Source of the DNA: Paenibacillus pabuli
GTDB taxonomy: Bacteria; Bacillota; Bacilli; Paenibacillales; Paenibacillaceae
DNA: 64,000 nt
Direction: 5' to 3'
Assembly: GCF_023101145.1 (NCBI RefSeq)
Contig: NZ_CP073714.1
Location: forward strand, 6,138,001-6,202,000
In this document: positions 35,743 through 44,020 of the stretch, one piece after another
How positions within the stretch are numbered: position 1 is the first letter of the stretch
How the letters are laid out: each line of letters begins with the position of its first letter
Translations under genes and position numbers: made by a program
Notes under the pieces: model-generated
Told to the model about the DNA's origin: nothing
What the model saw: only the letters and a program-made list of their open reading frames with translations
Databases searched by the model: none

Positions 35743-36858
35743 TCAGGTATTCGTCCTTTTCTTCCGAACATGTGACCATCCCTTCTTGAGCCATGCAATC
35801 CCATAGGTAAGGGCCGGAAGGATTAACAGTATACTGATGGTATAGAGGTTGGCTGAAGCTGTGATTAAACTGGATATACCCGACCCGCCTGTTGCTACCC
35901 AGTAAGCAAATATCAAAGACATGAATGCCAGCGGTCCAACGAGAGGTTTATAATCTTTCATACCGCACCATTCTGCAGTCGAAGTCGCGAAGATGTACAG
36001 AAACACAGAGATTTTGACAAAGATACCGAATATCCATATCGCAATAATGATCGATTCAATATGTTGTAGAAAATCCGCAATCGTGATGTACCTTGCGGCT
36101 ATCATCACCGGAAATACAAAAGTATCTGTCAGATCCCCAATCAGGAACAGACAAAATACATTCGTGACCGTCATGGCCATCGTTGTCAGAAGCAGTGAGC
36201 CGAGCATAACACGAGCTGTCCGCTTTTGCTGATTCACATAGGGCAGAAGAAAGGCCAGCACGATGTACTCACTGAACCATGCAGCGGGAGCCAAGCCTCC
36301 TTGAATAACGGGCAGCGGTCCGTTTTCCATAAACGGAAACAGTTCGGCGGGATTTAACTCTCCAATCAGCAATATAAAAATGAGTGCTAGAAGTACAATT
36401 AGCAACGTCACGAAGACCTGGGCGGTTCGTCCGACAACTTCGATGCCCAATCTAACATTAATGACACACACAATAACCATGGTACCCATGATAACAAACA
36501 TCGGAGTGCGCGGAAGAGCATTATTGGATATGAACTCGCCATATTCTCGGATAATTAAACCAGTGATATGAGGCAAGTAGAAGAGATAGACCAGCCCCAA
36601 TACCTTCCCTGGGATTCGCCCAGCAATCAGTACGCTGGATTGAATAAGCGTTTTTCCCGGATACATCCGATGCAGTCCAAACGATATGCCTATTGCAGCA
36701 ATCCCAAAGATCGATCCCAGTATCGGAGTCATCCACATATCATGACCTGCATAATGCATCGTGATTCCGGGTACCGACAAAATCGATGTTGCCAGGATGG
36801 CCGGGAAAATCATGTAAGCCAATTGTGTCACAGACACTTTTCCTTGATCGGTTAACAT
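35743..36858 (-). CDS. GerAB/ArcD-family germinant receptor subunit B
   Basis: A 371-aa membrane protein with about ten helices, related to amino-acid transporters and holding the germinant-binding pocket of the receptor. It opens with KVSVTQLAYMIFPAILATSILSVPG. I start it at ATG 36858 behind AAGGAGG; a longer reading to 36951 would overlap gerA and has no site. The germinant cannot be told from sequence. It sits between the A and C genes, 40 bp and 18 bp away. Confidence 0.92.
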   Translation of the reverse strand: MLTDQGKVSVTQLAYMIFPAILATSILSVPGITMHYAGHDMWMTPILGSIFGIAAIGISFGLHRMYPGKTLIQSSVLIAGRIPGKVLGLVYLFYLPHITGLIIREYGEFISNNALPRTPMFVIMGTMVIVCVINVRLGIEVVGRTAQVFVTLLIVLLALIFILLIGELNPAELFPFMENGPLPVIQGGLAPAAWFSEYIVLAFLLPYVNQQKRTARVMLGSLLLTTMAMTVTNVFCLFLIGDLTDTFVFPVMIAARYITIADFLQHIESIIIAIWIFGIFVKISVFLYIFATSTAEWCGMKDYKPLVGPLAFMSLIFAYWVATGGSGISSLITASANLYTISILLILPALTYGIAWLKKGWSHVRKKRTNT

Positions 36859-36898
36859 GATGATCCTGCCTCCTTCATCGTTTGAGATTGAAAATAAA

Positions 36899-38305
36899 TT
36901 AACGCGGCTTGTTCCATGGCGATGGACGCCACCATACATCTTTGACTTCATTCGCTATTGTGGGTGCAAGCGGGGACAGATAAGGTGTGCCGAATGAGCG
37001 AAGACTGCTCAGATGGATGACAATTAGAATGACTCCCAGCATAACACCTGTCAGTCCAAGCGTACCGGCGAGGATCATGATTGGGAAGCGAAGCAGACGT
37101 GTCGCGATGCTGGCAGCATAACGCGGGATCATGAAGGATGCGATTCCGGTAATGGCAACGATGATAATCATCGGAGCTGACACAATGCCGGCTGTCGTCG
37201 CCGCTTGGCCGATAATCAGTGCACCGACGATACTTACAGCAGAACCAACCTGCTTCGGCAACCGTACGCCTGCTTCACGCAAAGCTTCAAAAGCAATCTC
37301 CATAATGAATGCCTCCACCAAAGCAGGGAAAGGAATTTCCTCTCTGGCCTTGGCGATACTGAGCAGCAGCACCGTCGGAATCATTTCTTGATGGTAGGTC
37401 GTAATGGCTACGTAAGCCGAAGGAAGCAGCAATGACAGAGCGTAGAACAGATAACGCAACCAGCGCAGAAATACGCTCATAAACACATATTGATAATAAT
37501 CCTCCGGAGACTGCAGCATGGAAAATAGGGTTACGGGTGCAATCAGCGTAAAGGGGGTCCCATCTACCAATATGGCAAAACGACCTTCAAGCAGGTTCGA
37601 AGCGACTACGTCCGGACGCTCTGTGGCTATCATCTGCGGGAATGGTGACAATCGCTGATCCACAATATCTTCTTCGATATATTGACTCTCCAAAATGTCT
37701 CGGACCCTTAGCTTATCAAGTCGTTTTTGGACCTCTTTCACCAGTTTTGGATCAATAATGCCTTCCATATAAGCAAGCGTGATGCTCGTATTTGATCGTT
37801 CCCCAACCGTGCGGGTAAGAAGTTTCAATGCAGGTGTTTTGATACGTTTGCGGAGAAGAGACAAGTTCGTGGTCAGAGATTCCGTGAATCCATCACGCGC
37901 ACCGCGGACAGCTGATTCGGCGAGCGGTTCTTCCGTAGAGCGATTGGCCGCTTTGTAGAGCGGATAGGTTACGCCAATCGCTGAACCTTCCAGCAGCAGC
38001 AGCGCTTCCCCTTCCAAGATGGCTTGGACGGCCTGAGAGGGTGTTTCGACCGTTTTGACCGATGCCATCGGAACCTGGGCCGCCTCGATTCCGACTTCCT
38101 GCAAAGGCGTCAGCACCTGACGTTCCAGCCGCTCCGTATCGCATAAACCCACACAGTACACGCAGAGGGCCGAGGTGGAGCTCGCGGTGTCAAACGAGTG
38201 GAATACAATATCCGCGCAATCAGCAAACACGGCGCGCAGTGTAACCTCATCCATCACAAGGTGACCGCTCAAAGGCAATTCCTGCTGTTTGGTTGTAGCG
38301 TCCAT
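36899..38305 (-). CDS. GerA-family germinant receptor subunit A
   Basis: A 468-aa protein. The N-terminal half is a soluble domain (residues 1-245) with the family motif VRGARDGFTESLTTNLSLLRKRI and RTVGERSNTSITLAYMEGI; the C-terminal half holds four or five helices (FYALSLLLPSAYVAITTYHQEMIPT; VSIVGALIIGQAATTAGIVSAPMIIIVAITGIASFMIP). With subunits B and C it forms the receptor channel in the spore inner membrane. ATG 38305 follows GGGAGGC. A weak SigG-type promoter lies 55-84 bp upstream. Confidence 0.93.
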   Translation of the reverse strand: MDATTKQQELPLSGHLVMDEVTLRAVFADCADIVFHSFDTASSTSALCVYCVGLCDTERLERQVLTPLQEVGIEAAQVPMASVKTVETPSQAVQAILEGEALLLLEGSAIGVTYPLYKAANRSTEEPLAESAVRGARDGFTESLTTNLSLLRKRIKTPALKLLTRTVGERSNTSITLAYMEGIIDPKLVKEVQKRLDKLRVRDILESQYIEEDIVDQRLSPFPQMIATERPDVVASNLLEGRFAILVDGTPFTLIAPVTLFSMLQSPEDYYQYVFMSVFLRWLRYLFYALSLLLPSAYVAITTYHQEMIPTVLLLSIAKAREEIPFPALVEAFIMEIAFEALREAGVRLPKQVGSAVSIVGALIIGQAATTAGIVSAPMIIIVAITGIASFMIPRYAASIATRLLRFPIMILAGTLGLTGVMLGVILIVIHLSSLRSFGTPYLSPLAPTIANEVKDVWWRPSPWNKPR

Positions 38306-38359
38306 CGTATCTGCCTCCCTGGTCTGCTCTCATCTCGCCCATTTATTCTCAGTAAAAGA

Positions 38360-38389
38360 TATCATTTGCTTCCGCTCCGTGAAATATAC
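38360..38389 (-). promoter_or_regulatory. Possible SigG promoter of the ger operon
   Basis: Reading leftward: GTATA, 18-bp spacer, AATGATA. It fits the SigG pattern GHATR-N18-CATNHTA except for A in place of the first C. The rest of 38306-38610 holds only the nag terminator. Confidence 0.45.
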
Positions 38390-38536
38390 GGCAGACATCA
38401 CGAAAAGAGCCGCTCTATGAGCGACTCCGATCCAATGAATATGCTGGCTATCCTTTACGAATTAGGATTCAGTAGCATCCGGCGGCATTGATCCGAATCC
38501 TATACTCCTCCGTTTTAATCTCCATCTAGTCATAAC

Positions 38537-38571
38537 AAAACGGCTAACTTATAAACTGGTTAACCGTTTTT
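38537..38571 (-). terminator. Terminator of the nag operon
   Basis: AAAACGG-x-TAAC pairs with GTTA-x-CCGTTTT, with T runs on both strands; on the minus strand it follows nagA by 40 bp. Confidence 0.7.
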
Positions 38572-38610
38572 ATTATGAGTTTGATACTGATATTTATCTA
38601 TCGGATCATT

Positions 38611-39828
38611 CTACAGAAATTTCAAGTTTTTCCCCTTCACCCACACTTCCTCAATTTCCAACTCACCATTCAGCAAAACTACATCTGCCTGTTTTCCTTT
38701 AGCAAAGGAACCCGTACGATGATCAATGCCGAGCAGACGTGCCGGCGTCAGGCTGGCTGCACGTGAAGCTGCGTTTAGACTCAATCCCACTTCCTGTACC
38801 AGATAGCGGAAACCGCGAATCATCGTGAGCGTACTCCCTGCCAGTGCGCCTCCGTCTTTCAAACGTGCTACACCTTCATTAACAATCACAGGCAGATCGC
38901 CAATCTTGTATTCACCGTCATCCAACCCGGCAGCAGACATGGCGTCCGTGATTAGCACGATTTGATCGGTAGATTGCTTCAATTGTGCGAGAAGTGAGAT
39001 TGCCGCTGGATGCACATGGATACCGTCTGCAATGACCTCTGCACTGATGCGGGAATCACTGAGCACTGCGCCGGCAGCTCCGGGATTCCGGTGATGCAGC
39101 GGTGTCATCGCATTGAACGTATGCACGGCATGGTGCAGCCCGGCTTCGACCGCTAGCTGTACTTCTTCATAAGTTGCATCCGTATGCCCTAATGCTGCCG
39201 TAATACGCTGCTCGCGCAGCCATGAAATGACTTCGAGCGCTCCCTCACGTTCAGGTGCTAGGGTAACTTGACGAATCAGGCCCGGATATTGTTTTTCCCA
39301 AGCTTCGAGCCAGGAGACATTAGGCAATACAATATGTTCCGGATTTTGTGCGCCAGGCCATTTGGGACTGAAAAAAGGGCCCTCCAGATGTACACCTTCC
39401 AGCTGTGCATAAGGCATGTCACCAGAACGATAGCTGTCCACTTCAGACAATACCCGATCGAGACTGTCTTTGGGCGCTGTCATGGACGTCGCGAGCATTG
39501 CAGTAGTCCCCTGTGTGCTGTGGAATGAAGTGATTTTATCCAACACTTCTTTACTTGCGTCCATGAAGTCCTCTCCGTTACCGCCATGCACATGGATATC
39601 AATAAAGCCAGGGACAATGACGCCATGCTTGGAAACAGGCACAGATATGGCTTCACGGCGAATATGTTCAGAGAGTCCCTCAGGCTCACCAGCATATAGG
39701 ATTTTCCCCTCCGTCCAGACAAGCACACCATCCTCCATTACACCATCGGGCAGTACGATTTTACCTCGAAGAAGCGAAATGGTTTTTTCACTCTCTTGCT
39801 CTTGAATTTCCATATGTCCTACATTCAT
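38611..39828 (-). CDS. nagA: N-acetylglucosamine-6-phosphate deacetylase
   Basis: Removes acetate from GlcNAc-6-phosphate to give GlcN-6-phosphate. Landmarks are IDIHVHGGNGEDFMD, VHLEGPFFSPKWPGAQNP, LGHTDATYEEV, HTFNAMTPLHHRNPG and LITDAMSAAGLDDGEY with the catalytic Asp. I set the start at ATG 39828, which overlaps the nagB stop by four bases behind GGGAGG; the longer reading to 39903 runs through nagB. The 405-aa product is of normal length. It is the last gene of the murR/rpiR-nagB-nagA unit. Confidence 0.94.
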   Translation of the reverse strand: MNVGHMEIQEQESEKTISLLRGKIVLPDGVMEDGVLVWTEGKILYAGEPEGLSEHIRREAISVPVSKHGVIVPGFIDIHVHGGNGEDFMDASKEVLDKITSFHSTQGTTAMLATSMTAPKDSLDRVLSEVDSYRSGDMPYAQLEGVHLEGPFFSPKWPGAQNPEHIVLPNVSWLEAWEKQYPGLIRQVTLAPEREGALEVISWLREQRITAALGHTDATYEEVQLAVEAGLHHAVHTFNAMTPLHHRNPGAAGAVLSDSRISAEVIADGIHVHPAAISLLAQLKQSTDQIVLITDAMSAAGLDDGEYKIGDLPVIVNEGVARLKDGGALAGSTLTMIRGFRYLVQEVGLSLNAASRAASLTPARLLGIDHRTGSFAKGKQADVVLLNGELEIEEVWVKGKNLKFL

Positions 39829-40553
39829 TTCACCAACCTCCCGGCAGCACGGTCCAGCAATACGACTACATTTGGATGACATTGCAGCAACGAGGCTGGG
39901 CATTGTGTCGTAATCGGACCCATAAAGGCTTCACGAATAATTTCGGCTTTCTCCTCACCACGAGCGATCAGCAGGATTTGTTTGGCTTTAAGAATGGTAC
40001 CTACACCCATCGTGATGGCCTGAGTGGGAACTTCATCAATATGATTAAAAAAGCGGGCGTTTGCTTTTCTTGTCTCTTCTTTGAGATCTACCACATGTGT
40101 TCGTCCTGTAAGCTCGGTTCCCGGTTCATTGAAGCCAATGTGACCATTATGTCCAATACCCAACAGCTGCAGATCTACAGGCCCGCGATCATCAATTCGC
40201 TGTTCATAGGAAACACATTCTTGTCCCAAATCCGAAGCCTGCCCATCCGGCACTTGGGTTCTGGCGAGATCGATATCAATATGGGAAAACAGTTGTTCAT
40301 TCATAAAGCTGCGGTAGCTCTCGCGATGCTCTACAGGTAGGCCCACATATTCATCCAGATTGAAGGAAGATGCCTGCGCAAAGCTGACCAGACCTTTCTG
40401 ATACAAAGCAATAAGCTGTTTATAGATGCCCACAGGAGAACTGCCAGTCGCGAGTCCCAATACAGCCCGGGGTTTCGTCTGCAGCAAACTGGCAATCACC
40501 CCTGCACCCGTTGCGTTCAAATCTTCTTCATTTTCAAAAATACGTATATTCAT
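39825..40553 (-). CDS. nagB: Glucosamine-6-phosphate deaminase
   Basis: Converts GlcN-6-phosphate to fructose-6-phosphate and ammonia, feeding amino sugars into glycolysis. Motifs: LGLATGSSPVGIYKQL (phosphate binding), SFNLDEYVGL with the catalytic Asp, and LLGIGHNGHIGFNEPG with the ring-opening His. The 242-aa length is that of the short Firmicute form. It lies five bases after the regulator gene and overlaps nagA. Confidence 0.95.
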   Translation of the reverse strand: MNIRIFENEEDLNATGAGVIASLLQTKPRAVLGLATGSSPVGIYKQLIALYQKGLVSFAQASSFNLDEYVGLPVEHRESYRSFMNEQLFSHIDIDLARTQVPDGQASDLGQECVSYEQRIDDRGPVDLQLLGIGHNGHIGFNEPGTELTGRTHVVDLKEETRKANARFFNHIDEVPTQAITMGVGTILKAKQILLIARGEEKAEIIREAFMGPITTQCPASLLQCHPNVVVLLDRAAGRLVK

Positions 40554-40558
40554 CTTTG

Positions 40559-41422
40559 TCAGGCACCTCCGTTATGTTGAACTCGATAAGACTGTACATT
40601 GTGATACGATTGTTCCAATTTGGGGATAAAACGGTCAAAGTCGGCACTCACCATGCCCGTGAACAGAATATCGACGACATGCAGCAGAGCTATCCGTGAA
40701 GCCATATCCCCCCGCCTCATACCTTCTTCCAGTGAAGATGTAAAAAGCGGAATATCCGACACCGCAGCAAGTTTGTTATTGCCATAGGATGTCAGTGAAA
40801 TCGTAGAAGCTCCGGCCTGTTTGGCACAATGCAAAGCATCGATCGTCTCCGGCGTTTCACCCGAATAGGATACCGCCATCGCCACATCTCCTTCGCTCAG
40901 TGAAGAGGCTGACGTAATTTGCATATGTGAATCCGAGAAAGCGGTACAGCTTTTGCCAATCCGTACAAGTTTCTGATAGAAATCCTGCGTAACGATGGAA
41001 GAGGTTGCCACACCGTAGAGATCAATACGGCGGGCATGACATAGTAACTGAACCGCATGCTCCAGCCTTCCCAGATCCAGCAAACGTGTTGTATCCGCAA
41101 TGGATGCGAGATGATTGGCTTCGATGGCTTCCACAATTTTGGATAAAGGATTGCCCGCCACGATATCCTGATATGCTGTTTCATTGGTGGAATGAGACAG
41201 TTCTGCGGCCAGCTTCATTTTGAAATCGGGAAATCCTTTGAAATGAAATGATTTACAAAAGCGGGTTACCGTAGCCGCACTTGTTCCGCTTTGCTGCGCA
41301 AGATGGTTAATGGTCCAGCCCGGAATATCGGATGGGGACTGTAAAATCACTTCTGCAATTCGCCGTTCCTGAGACGGAAGTTCATTCAGTTCTTGCTGCA
41401 ACGCATGTAGTATCGCCGCCAT
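40559..41422 (-). CDS. MurR/RpiR-family regulator of the nag genes
   Basis: A 287-aa regulator. The N-terminal 75 residues form an RpiR-type helix-turn-helix (QQSGTSAATVTRFCKSFHFKGFPDFKMKL) and the C-terminal part is a SIS domain that binds a sugar phosphate (RIDLYGVATSSIVTQDF; GDVAMAVSYSGETPET). ATG 41422 has AAAGGAG at good spacing; the GTG at 41428 lies inside that site. Cotranscription with nagB and nagA suggests it senses an amino-sugar phosphate and controls its own operon. Confidence 0.9.
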   Translation of the reverse strand: MAAILHALQQELNELPSQERRIAEVILQSPSDIPGWTINHLAQQSGTSAATVTRFCKSFHFKGFPDFKMKLAAELSHSTNETAYQDIVAGNPLSKIVEAIEANHLASIADTTRLLDLGRLEHAVQLLCHARRIDLYGVATSSIVTQDFYQKLVRIGKSCTAFSDSHMQITSASSLSEGDVAMAVSYSGETPETIDALHCAKQAGASTISLTSYGNNKLAAVSDIPLFTSSLEEGMRRGDMASRIALLHVVDILFTGMVSADFDRFIPKLEQSYHNVQSYRVQHNGGA

Positions 41423-41438
41423 GAGCACTCCTTTTTTT

Positions 41439-41486
41439 GAAAATTATTTTTATGAATAAACAATAAATAAAGAAAATTATTTTTAT
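41439..41486 (-). promoter_or_regulatory. Tandem palindromic operator candidates for the MurR/RpiR regulator
   Basis: The 15-mer GAAAATTATTTTTAT occurs twice, at 41439-41453 and 41472-41486, 33 bp apart (about three helical turns). Each contains the palindrome AAAATTATTTT. They lie just before the regulator start, a natural place for self-control. Confidence 0.55.
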
Positions 41487-41578
41487 ATCTTCATTTTAAT
41501 CAATACGTTGTTGCAAATCAAGAGTAATCTAACCATATATTTGCGGTATGAAAGATGAACTTTGGAGAAGGCATCTGC

Positions 41579-41608
41579 TTGATTACGGAGTGGGATTCCG
41601 CTTATATT
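41579..41608 (+). promoter_or_regulatory. Possible SigA promoter for the 117-aa gene
   Basis: TTGATT, 18-bp spacer, TATATT, 60 bp before the start codon. Confidence 0.4.
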
Positions 41609-41667
41609 GGAGATGAACTTTTAAGAGAGTGTGGAGATTTCATTTCTAAAGAAGGAGCACATACTCG

Positions 41668-42021
41668 ATGAATCGACGCCAACGTCAAAAAATGATTCCT
41701 TCCACCTGGATTATTGCCCTAAAACAGACCGAAACCCATAAATATTATGCCCTATATGCCATCGACTGGAAGCGCGGAGCGCGACTAAGCTGGGAAGGTT
41801 GGAATGGCATCGCAGACTTGCTGCAGTTTCATGTTCCAATCAAACGAAAAGCTGGCGGTACGAAATCCGCTTCCCAACCTGCCTCCAAGATTGCGAAAAA
41901 GGCTCTCCCTCTTCACCTGGATGAAACACAGTATAGGGAATTGGAGCAGCTCTTCTATCAGCCTTTTTCGAAGAAACAATGGAGAGCTTTTATTAAGGAG
42001 CATGCAAATAACCATATGTAG
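41668..42021 (+). CDS. Hypothetical basic protein, 117 aa
   Basis: Begins at ATG 41668 with AAGGAG about 12 bp upstream. The product opens MNRRQRQKMIPSTWIIALKQ, is rich in Lys and Arg overall, and has a Lys/Ala/Ser-rich stretch at about residues 54-77 that looks disordered, followed by a helical end (FSKKQWRAFIKEHANN). No signal peptide or membrane helix. I do not recognise a family. The next gene starts 113 bp downstream behind a structured leader. Confidence 0.55.
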   Translation: MNRRQRQKMIPSTWIIALKQTETHKYYALYAIDWKRGARLSWEGWNGIADLLQFHVPIKRKAGGTKSASQPASKIAKKALPLHLDETQYRELEQLFYQPFSKKQWRAFIKEHANNHM

Positions 42022-42055
42022 GTGAACCCTTATGCCATATACAACGAAGATTTCT

Positions 42056-42128
42056 ATCACGCTCTGCCCGTAGCAATCTGTACCCTTGGAATTTCTGCGG
42101 GCTGAGCCTTTTCCCAAGGGAGCGTGAT
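42056..42128 (+). promoter_or_regulatory. Pseudoknot-like RNA leader that would hide the ribosome site of the 80-aa gene
   Basis: Outer stem ATCACGCTC (42056-42064) with GAGCGTGAT (42120-42128), nine perfect pairs. Inner hairpin 42066-42077 with 42091-42102, eleven pairs and one mismatch. The hairpin loop CCTTGG (42084-42089) can pair with CCAAGG (42114-42119), making a pseudoknot. The Shine-Dalgarno AAGGGAG (42116-42122) lies inside the pseudoknot and outer stem, so folding should block translation. I match it to no known riboswitch. Confidence 0.6.
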
Positions 42129-42133
42129 AATCC

Positions 42134-42376
42134 ATGAAATCTCAGCAAAGAACTCAGGCCTATTACAGGCATCACAGAAGGCGTGTCATTCAACGTAAAA
42201 CACAGCTTGCTATTCGGTACGGTTGGTCCTACAAGTTCGAAGGGATTTTTGCCAAAGGAAAGATACATTGTTCCTGCTGGTGGTGCTGCGAAAAGACAAA
42301 GCGGATCGGCTATCCTAAATCTGAGCTAATCAGAATAGCGGACTGCGATGAGCAACTTCTGAATTTAGATTTCTAA
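42134..42376 (+). CDS. Small basic protein with a four-cysteine cluster, 80 aa
   Basis: The N-terminal half is strongly basic (YYRHHRRRVIQRKTQ) and the second half holds KGKIHCSCWWCCEKTKR, a compact set of four cysteines and one histidine that could bind zinc or a metal cluster. No signal or membrane segment. The basic and cysteine parts suggest a nucleic-acid contact, but I recognise no named family. Its ribosome site AAGGGAG is folded into the leader just upstream, so translation is probably controlled. A terminator follows. Confidence 0.65.
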   Translation: MKSQQRTQAYYRHHRRRVIQRKTQLAIRYGWSYKFEGIFAKGKIHCSCWWCCEKTKRIGYPKSELIRIADCDEQLLNLDF

Positions 42377-42389
42377 GAATGACTATTTA

Positions 42390-42428
42390 AAACAAGCGAT
42401 TCCTTCACTTTGAGGATTCGCTTGTTTT
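42390..42428. terminator. Terminator after the 80-aa gene
   Basis: ACAAGCGATTCCT pairs with AGGATTCGCTTGT apart from one unpaired base; TTTT follows on the plus strand and on the minus strand. Confidence 0.75.
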
Positions 42429-42446
42429 CGCTTTCAAACTTTAAAC

Positions 42447-42494
42447 AAAAAAGTCTTTCCCCATTCTTCATCATGAAGAATAGAGAAAGACTTT
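42447..42494 (-). terminator. Terminator of gerE
   Basis: AAAGTCTTTC/GAAAGACTTT outer stem with ATTCTTCATCATGAAGAAT inside; reading leftward it ends in TTTTTT. Starts 33 bp after the gerE stop. Confidence 0.8.
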
Positions 42495-42527
42495 CGTGCT
42501 GCTTCAATCAACTGTGCAGTATCGCAA

Positions 42528-42752
42528 CTAAATCTTCAGTTCTCCGAGCTTAATCAGCTCTACAACTGCTTGCGAACGACCCTTAACATTGAGTTTCTGC
42601 ATCACATTCGAAATATGGTTACGCACCGTTTTCTCGCTGATGAATAACTGCCCTGCGATGTCACGCGTCGTTTTGTCCTGAACCAGTAATTCGAATACTT
42701 CGCGTTCACGGTGGGTCAACAGAAATTTGCTTTTATGATCGATACCCTTCAA
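42528..42752 (-). CDS. gerE: Late mother-cell sporulation regulator GerE
   Basis: A 74-aa LuxR-type DNA-binding protein, the same length as B. subtilis GerE and closely similar throughout: LLTHREREVFELLVQDKTT, then the helix-turn-helix IAGQLFISEKTVRNHISNVMQKL, then GRSQAVVELIKLGEL. GerE acts with SigK in the mother cell to turn coat genes on or off. The start codon is TTG at 42752 behind AAGGAGGGG. A SigK-type promoter lies 62-89 bp upstream. Its glycosylation targets could include the clusters further right. Confidence 0.95.
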   Translation of the reverse strand: MKGIDHKSKFLLTHREREVFELLVQDKTTRDIAGQLFISEKTVRNHISNVMQKLNVKGRSQAVVELIKLGELKI

Positions 42753-42813
42753 TGTTCACCCCTCCTTGCTCGGGTTGTGTTGGTGTAACAAGGTTAAGGG
42801 GATACAGTCAACT

Positions 42814-42841
42814 CATCTTATGTAAGATCAAGGGCGTTGGT
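42814..42841 (-). promoter_or_regulatory. SigK-type promoter of gerE
   Basis: Reading leftward: ACC, 16-bp spacer, CATAAGATG, close to the SigK pattern AC-N16-CATANNNTA. The 14-mer around the -10, GATCTyACATAAGA, is repeated about 50 bp upstream. Confidence 0.6.
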
Positions 42842-42925
42842 TCAGTTTTATCAAAAAAATGGGCAGTCTTATGTGAGATCAAATGATGGAAAACTAAAGA
42901 TGATGTATGATGAGATATCCATTAA

Positions 42926-42976
42926 AACAAGCGTGCCTTTGCTGCTGATGTAAACATCTGCGCAAAGGCACGCTTG
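42926..42976 (-). terminator. Terminator of the yhcN-like gene
   Basis: Sixteen-base arms ACAAGCGTGCCTTTGC/GCAAAGGCACGCTTGT; leftward it ends in TTTT. It starts 16 bp after the stop codon. Confidence 0.85.
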
Positions 42977-42992
42977 TTCTTAGGATTATGAG

Positions 42993-43952
42993 TTACCGAT
43001 GATTCAAGCGATTGATGCCATCGTGGTTAGTACGATTCATGATGCCATCATCAAGCACACCGTCACGGTGATTTCTGTTCAACGCATTCGTTGGGAAAAT
43101 ACGCTCAACCATCGATTGGAACGTGTTAATCATGCCGCTAACCGGTTTGCCATTACGAATATCTTTGGAATATGTTTCCACATGTTGTACAAAGTCCGGG
43201 TTAGCGGATACGTATACGTTCTCTACGTGAGGTGCAAATTGTTTGATTTTCGCCGAGATTTTGGATTTAATCTCTTCAGGTGTGTTGTCATCCGTGCTGT
43301 CAATACGCGATGTTTCACTCTTCATCCCGTAGTGACCATCGGTCTTTGTACGTGCATTGCCACTGTTCGTCAGACCACGCATCATGCCATAAGATCCGGT
43401 TCCCATGGTTCCATAGATGCTGCGGTCATTGCCCATGTGGCTGCGATCCGTAGCTGCATTGGTGTTCAATCCCGGTGCTATGCCACTGGTGCTGTATGGA
43501 GACATGGTTCCATTACCACCGTGTACACGCAACCCGCCCATATCTTGATTGTAGCTTTCTGTACGCATCGTGCCATTAGCCCGGTTACGCAAAGATTTGC
43601 TTTCCAGTTTGCCAGCGTGACCATCTGTCAAACGGACTGCAACATATGCGTTACGATCGGTCAGCATGACATGTGCTGACTTCACTTCCTTCATTTCCGC
43701 AATGCGTTTAGCCAGCTCGTCACTTGATTTCAGGTTAGTGACGTTATGCGTCCGATAGCTTTTCGCACGAATACCATCCATCCCATTGGACTCAACACCA
43801 TAACGGTTAATGCCTTTCACTTCATGACGAACACTTTGGGTGTGCAGATTGTTATCTTTTGTACTGGTTCCACAACCCGTCAATCCGGCCATTACGAAGA
43901 TTGCAGTAGACAAAGATAAGCTGATTGCTGTCGCCTTTTTGGCTGCTGGCAT
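42993..43952 (-). CDS. YhcN/YlaJ-family spore lipoprotein
   Basis: A 319-aa lipoprotein. The signal peptide ends in LTGC with Cys27. The YhcN core is in two parts, residues about 75-120 (ELAKRIAEMKEVKSAHVMLTDRNAYVAVRL) and 215-270 (EEIKSKISAKIKQFAPHVENVYVSANPDFV), separated by some 90 residues rich in Gly, Met, Asn, Ser and Thr. Such an insert is unusual for the family and is probably disordered. YhcN proteins sit in the spore inner membrane. ATG 43952 follows GGAGGATG, and a SigG-type promoter lies 39-68 bp upstream. Confidence 0.85.
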   Translation of the reverse strand: MPAAKKATAISLSLSTAIFVMAGLTGCGTSTKDNNLHTQSVRHEVKGINRYGVESNGMDGIRAKSYRTHNVTNLKSSDELAKRIAEMKEVKSAHVMLTDRNAYVAVRLTDGHAGKLESKSLRNRANGTMRTESYNQDMGGLRVHGGNGTMSPYSTSGIAPGLNTNAATDRSHMGNDRSIYGTMGTGSYGMMRGLTNSGNARTKTDGHYGMKSETSRIDSTDDNTPEEIKSKISAKIKQFAPHVENVYVSANPDFVQHVETYSKDIRNGKPVSGMINTFQSMVERIFPTNALNRNHRDGVLDDGIMNRTNHDGINRLNHR

Positions 43953-43990
43953 GTCTCATCCTCCAATTATGTTGATTTTGGTCACAAGGA

Positions 43991-44020
43991 TAGGATGCTC
44001 TTCTGTATGGACTGATATGC
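43991..44020 (-). promoter_or_regulatory. SigG-type promoter of the yhcN-like gene
   Basis: Reading leftward: GCATA, 18-bp spacer, CATCCTA. Both boxes fit GHATR-N18-CATNHTA fully, consistent with forespore expression. Confidence 0.6.
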
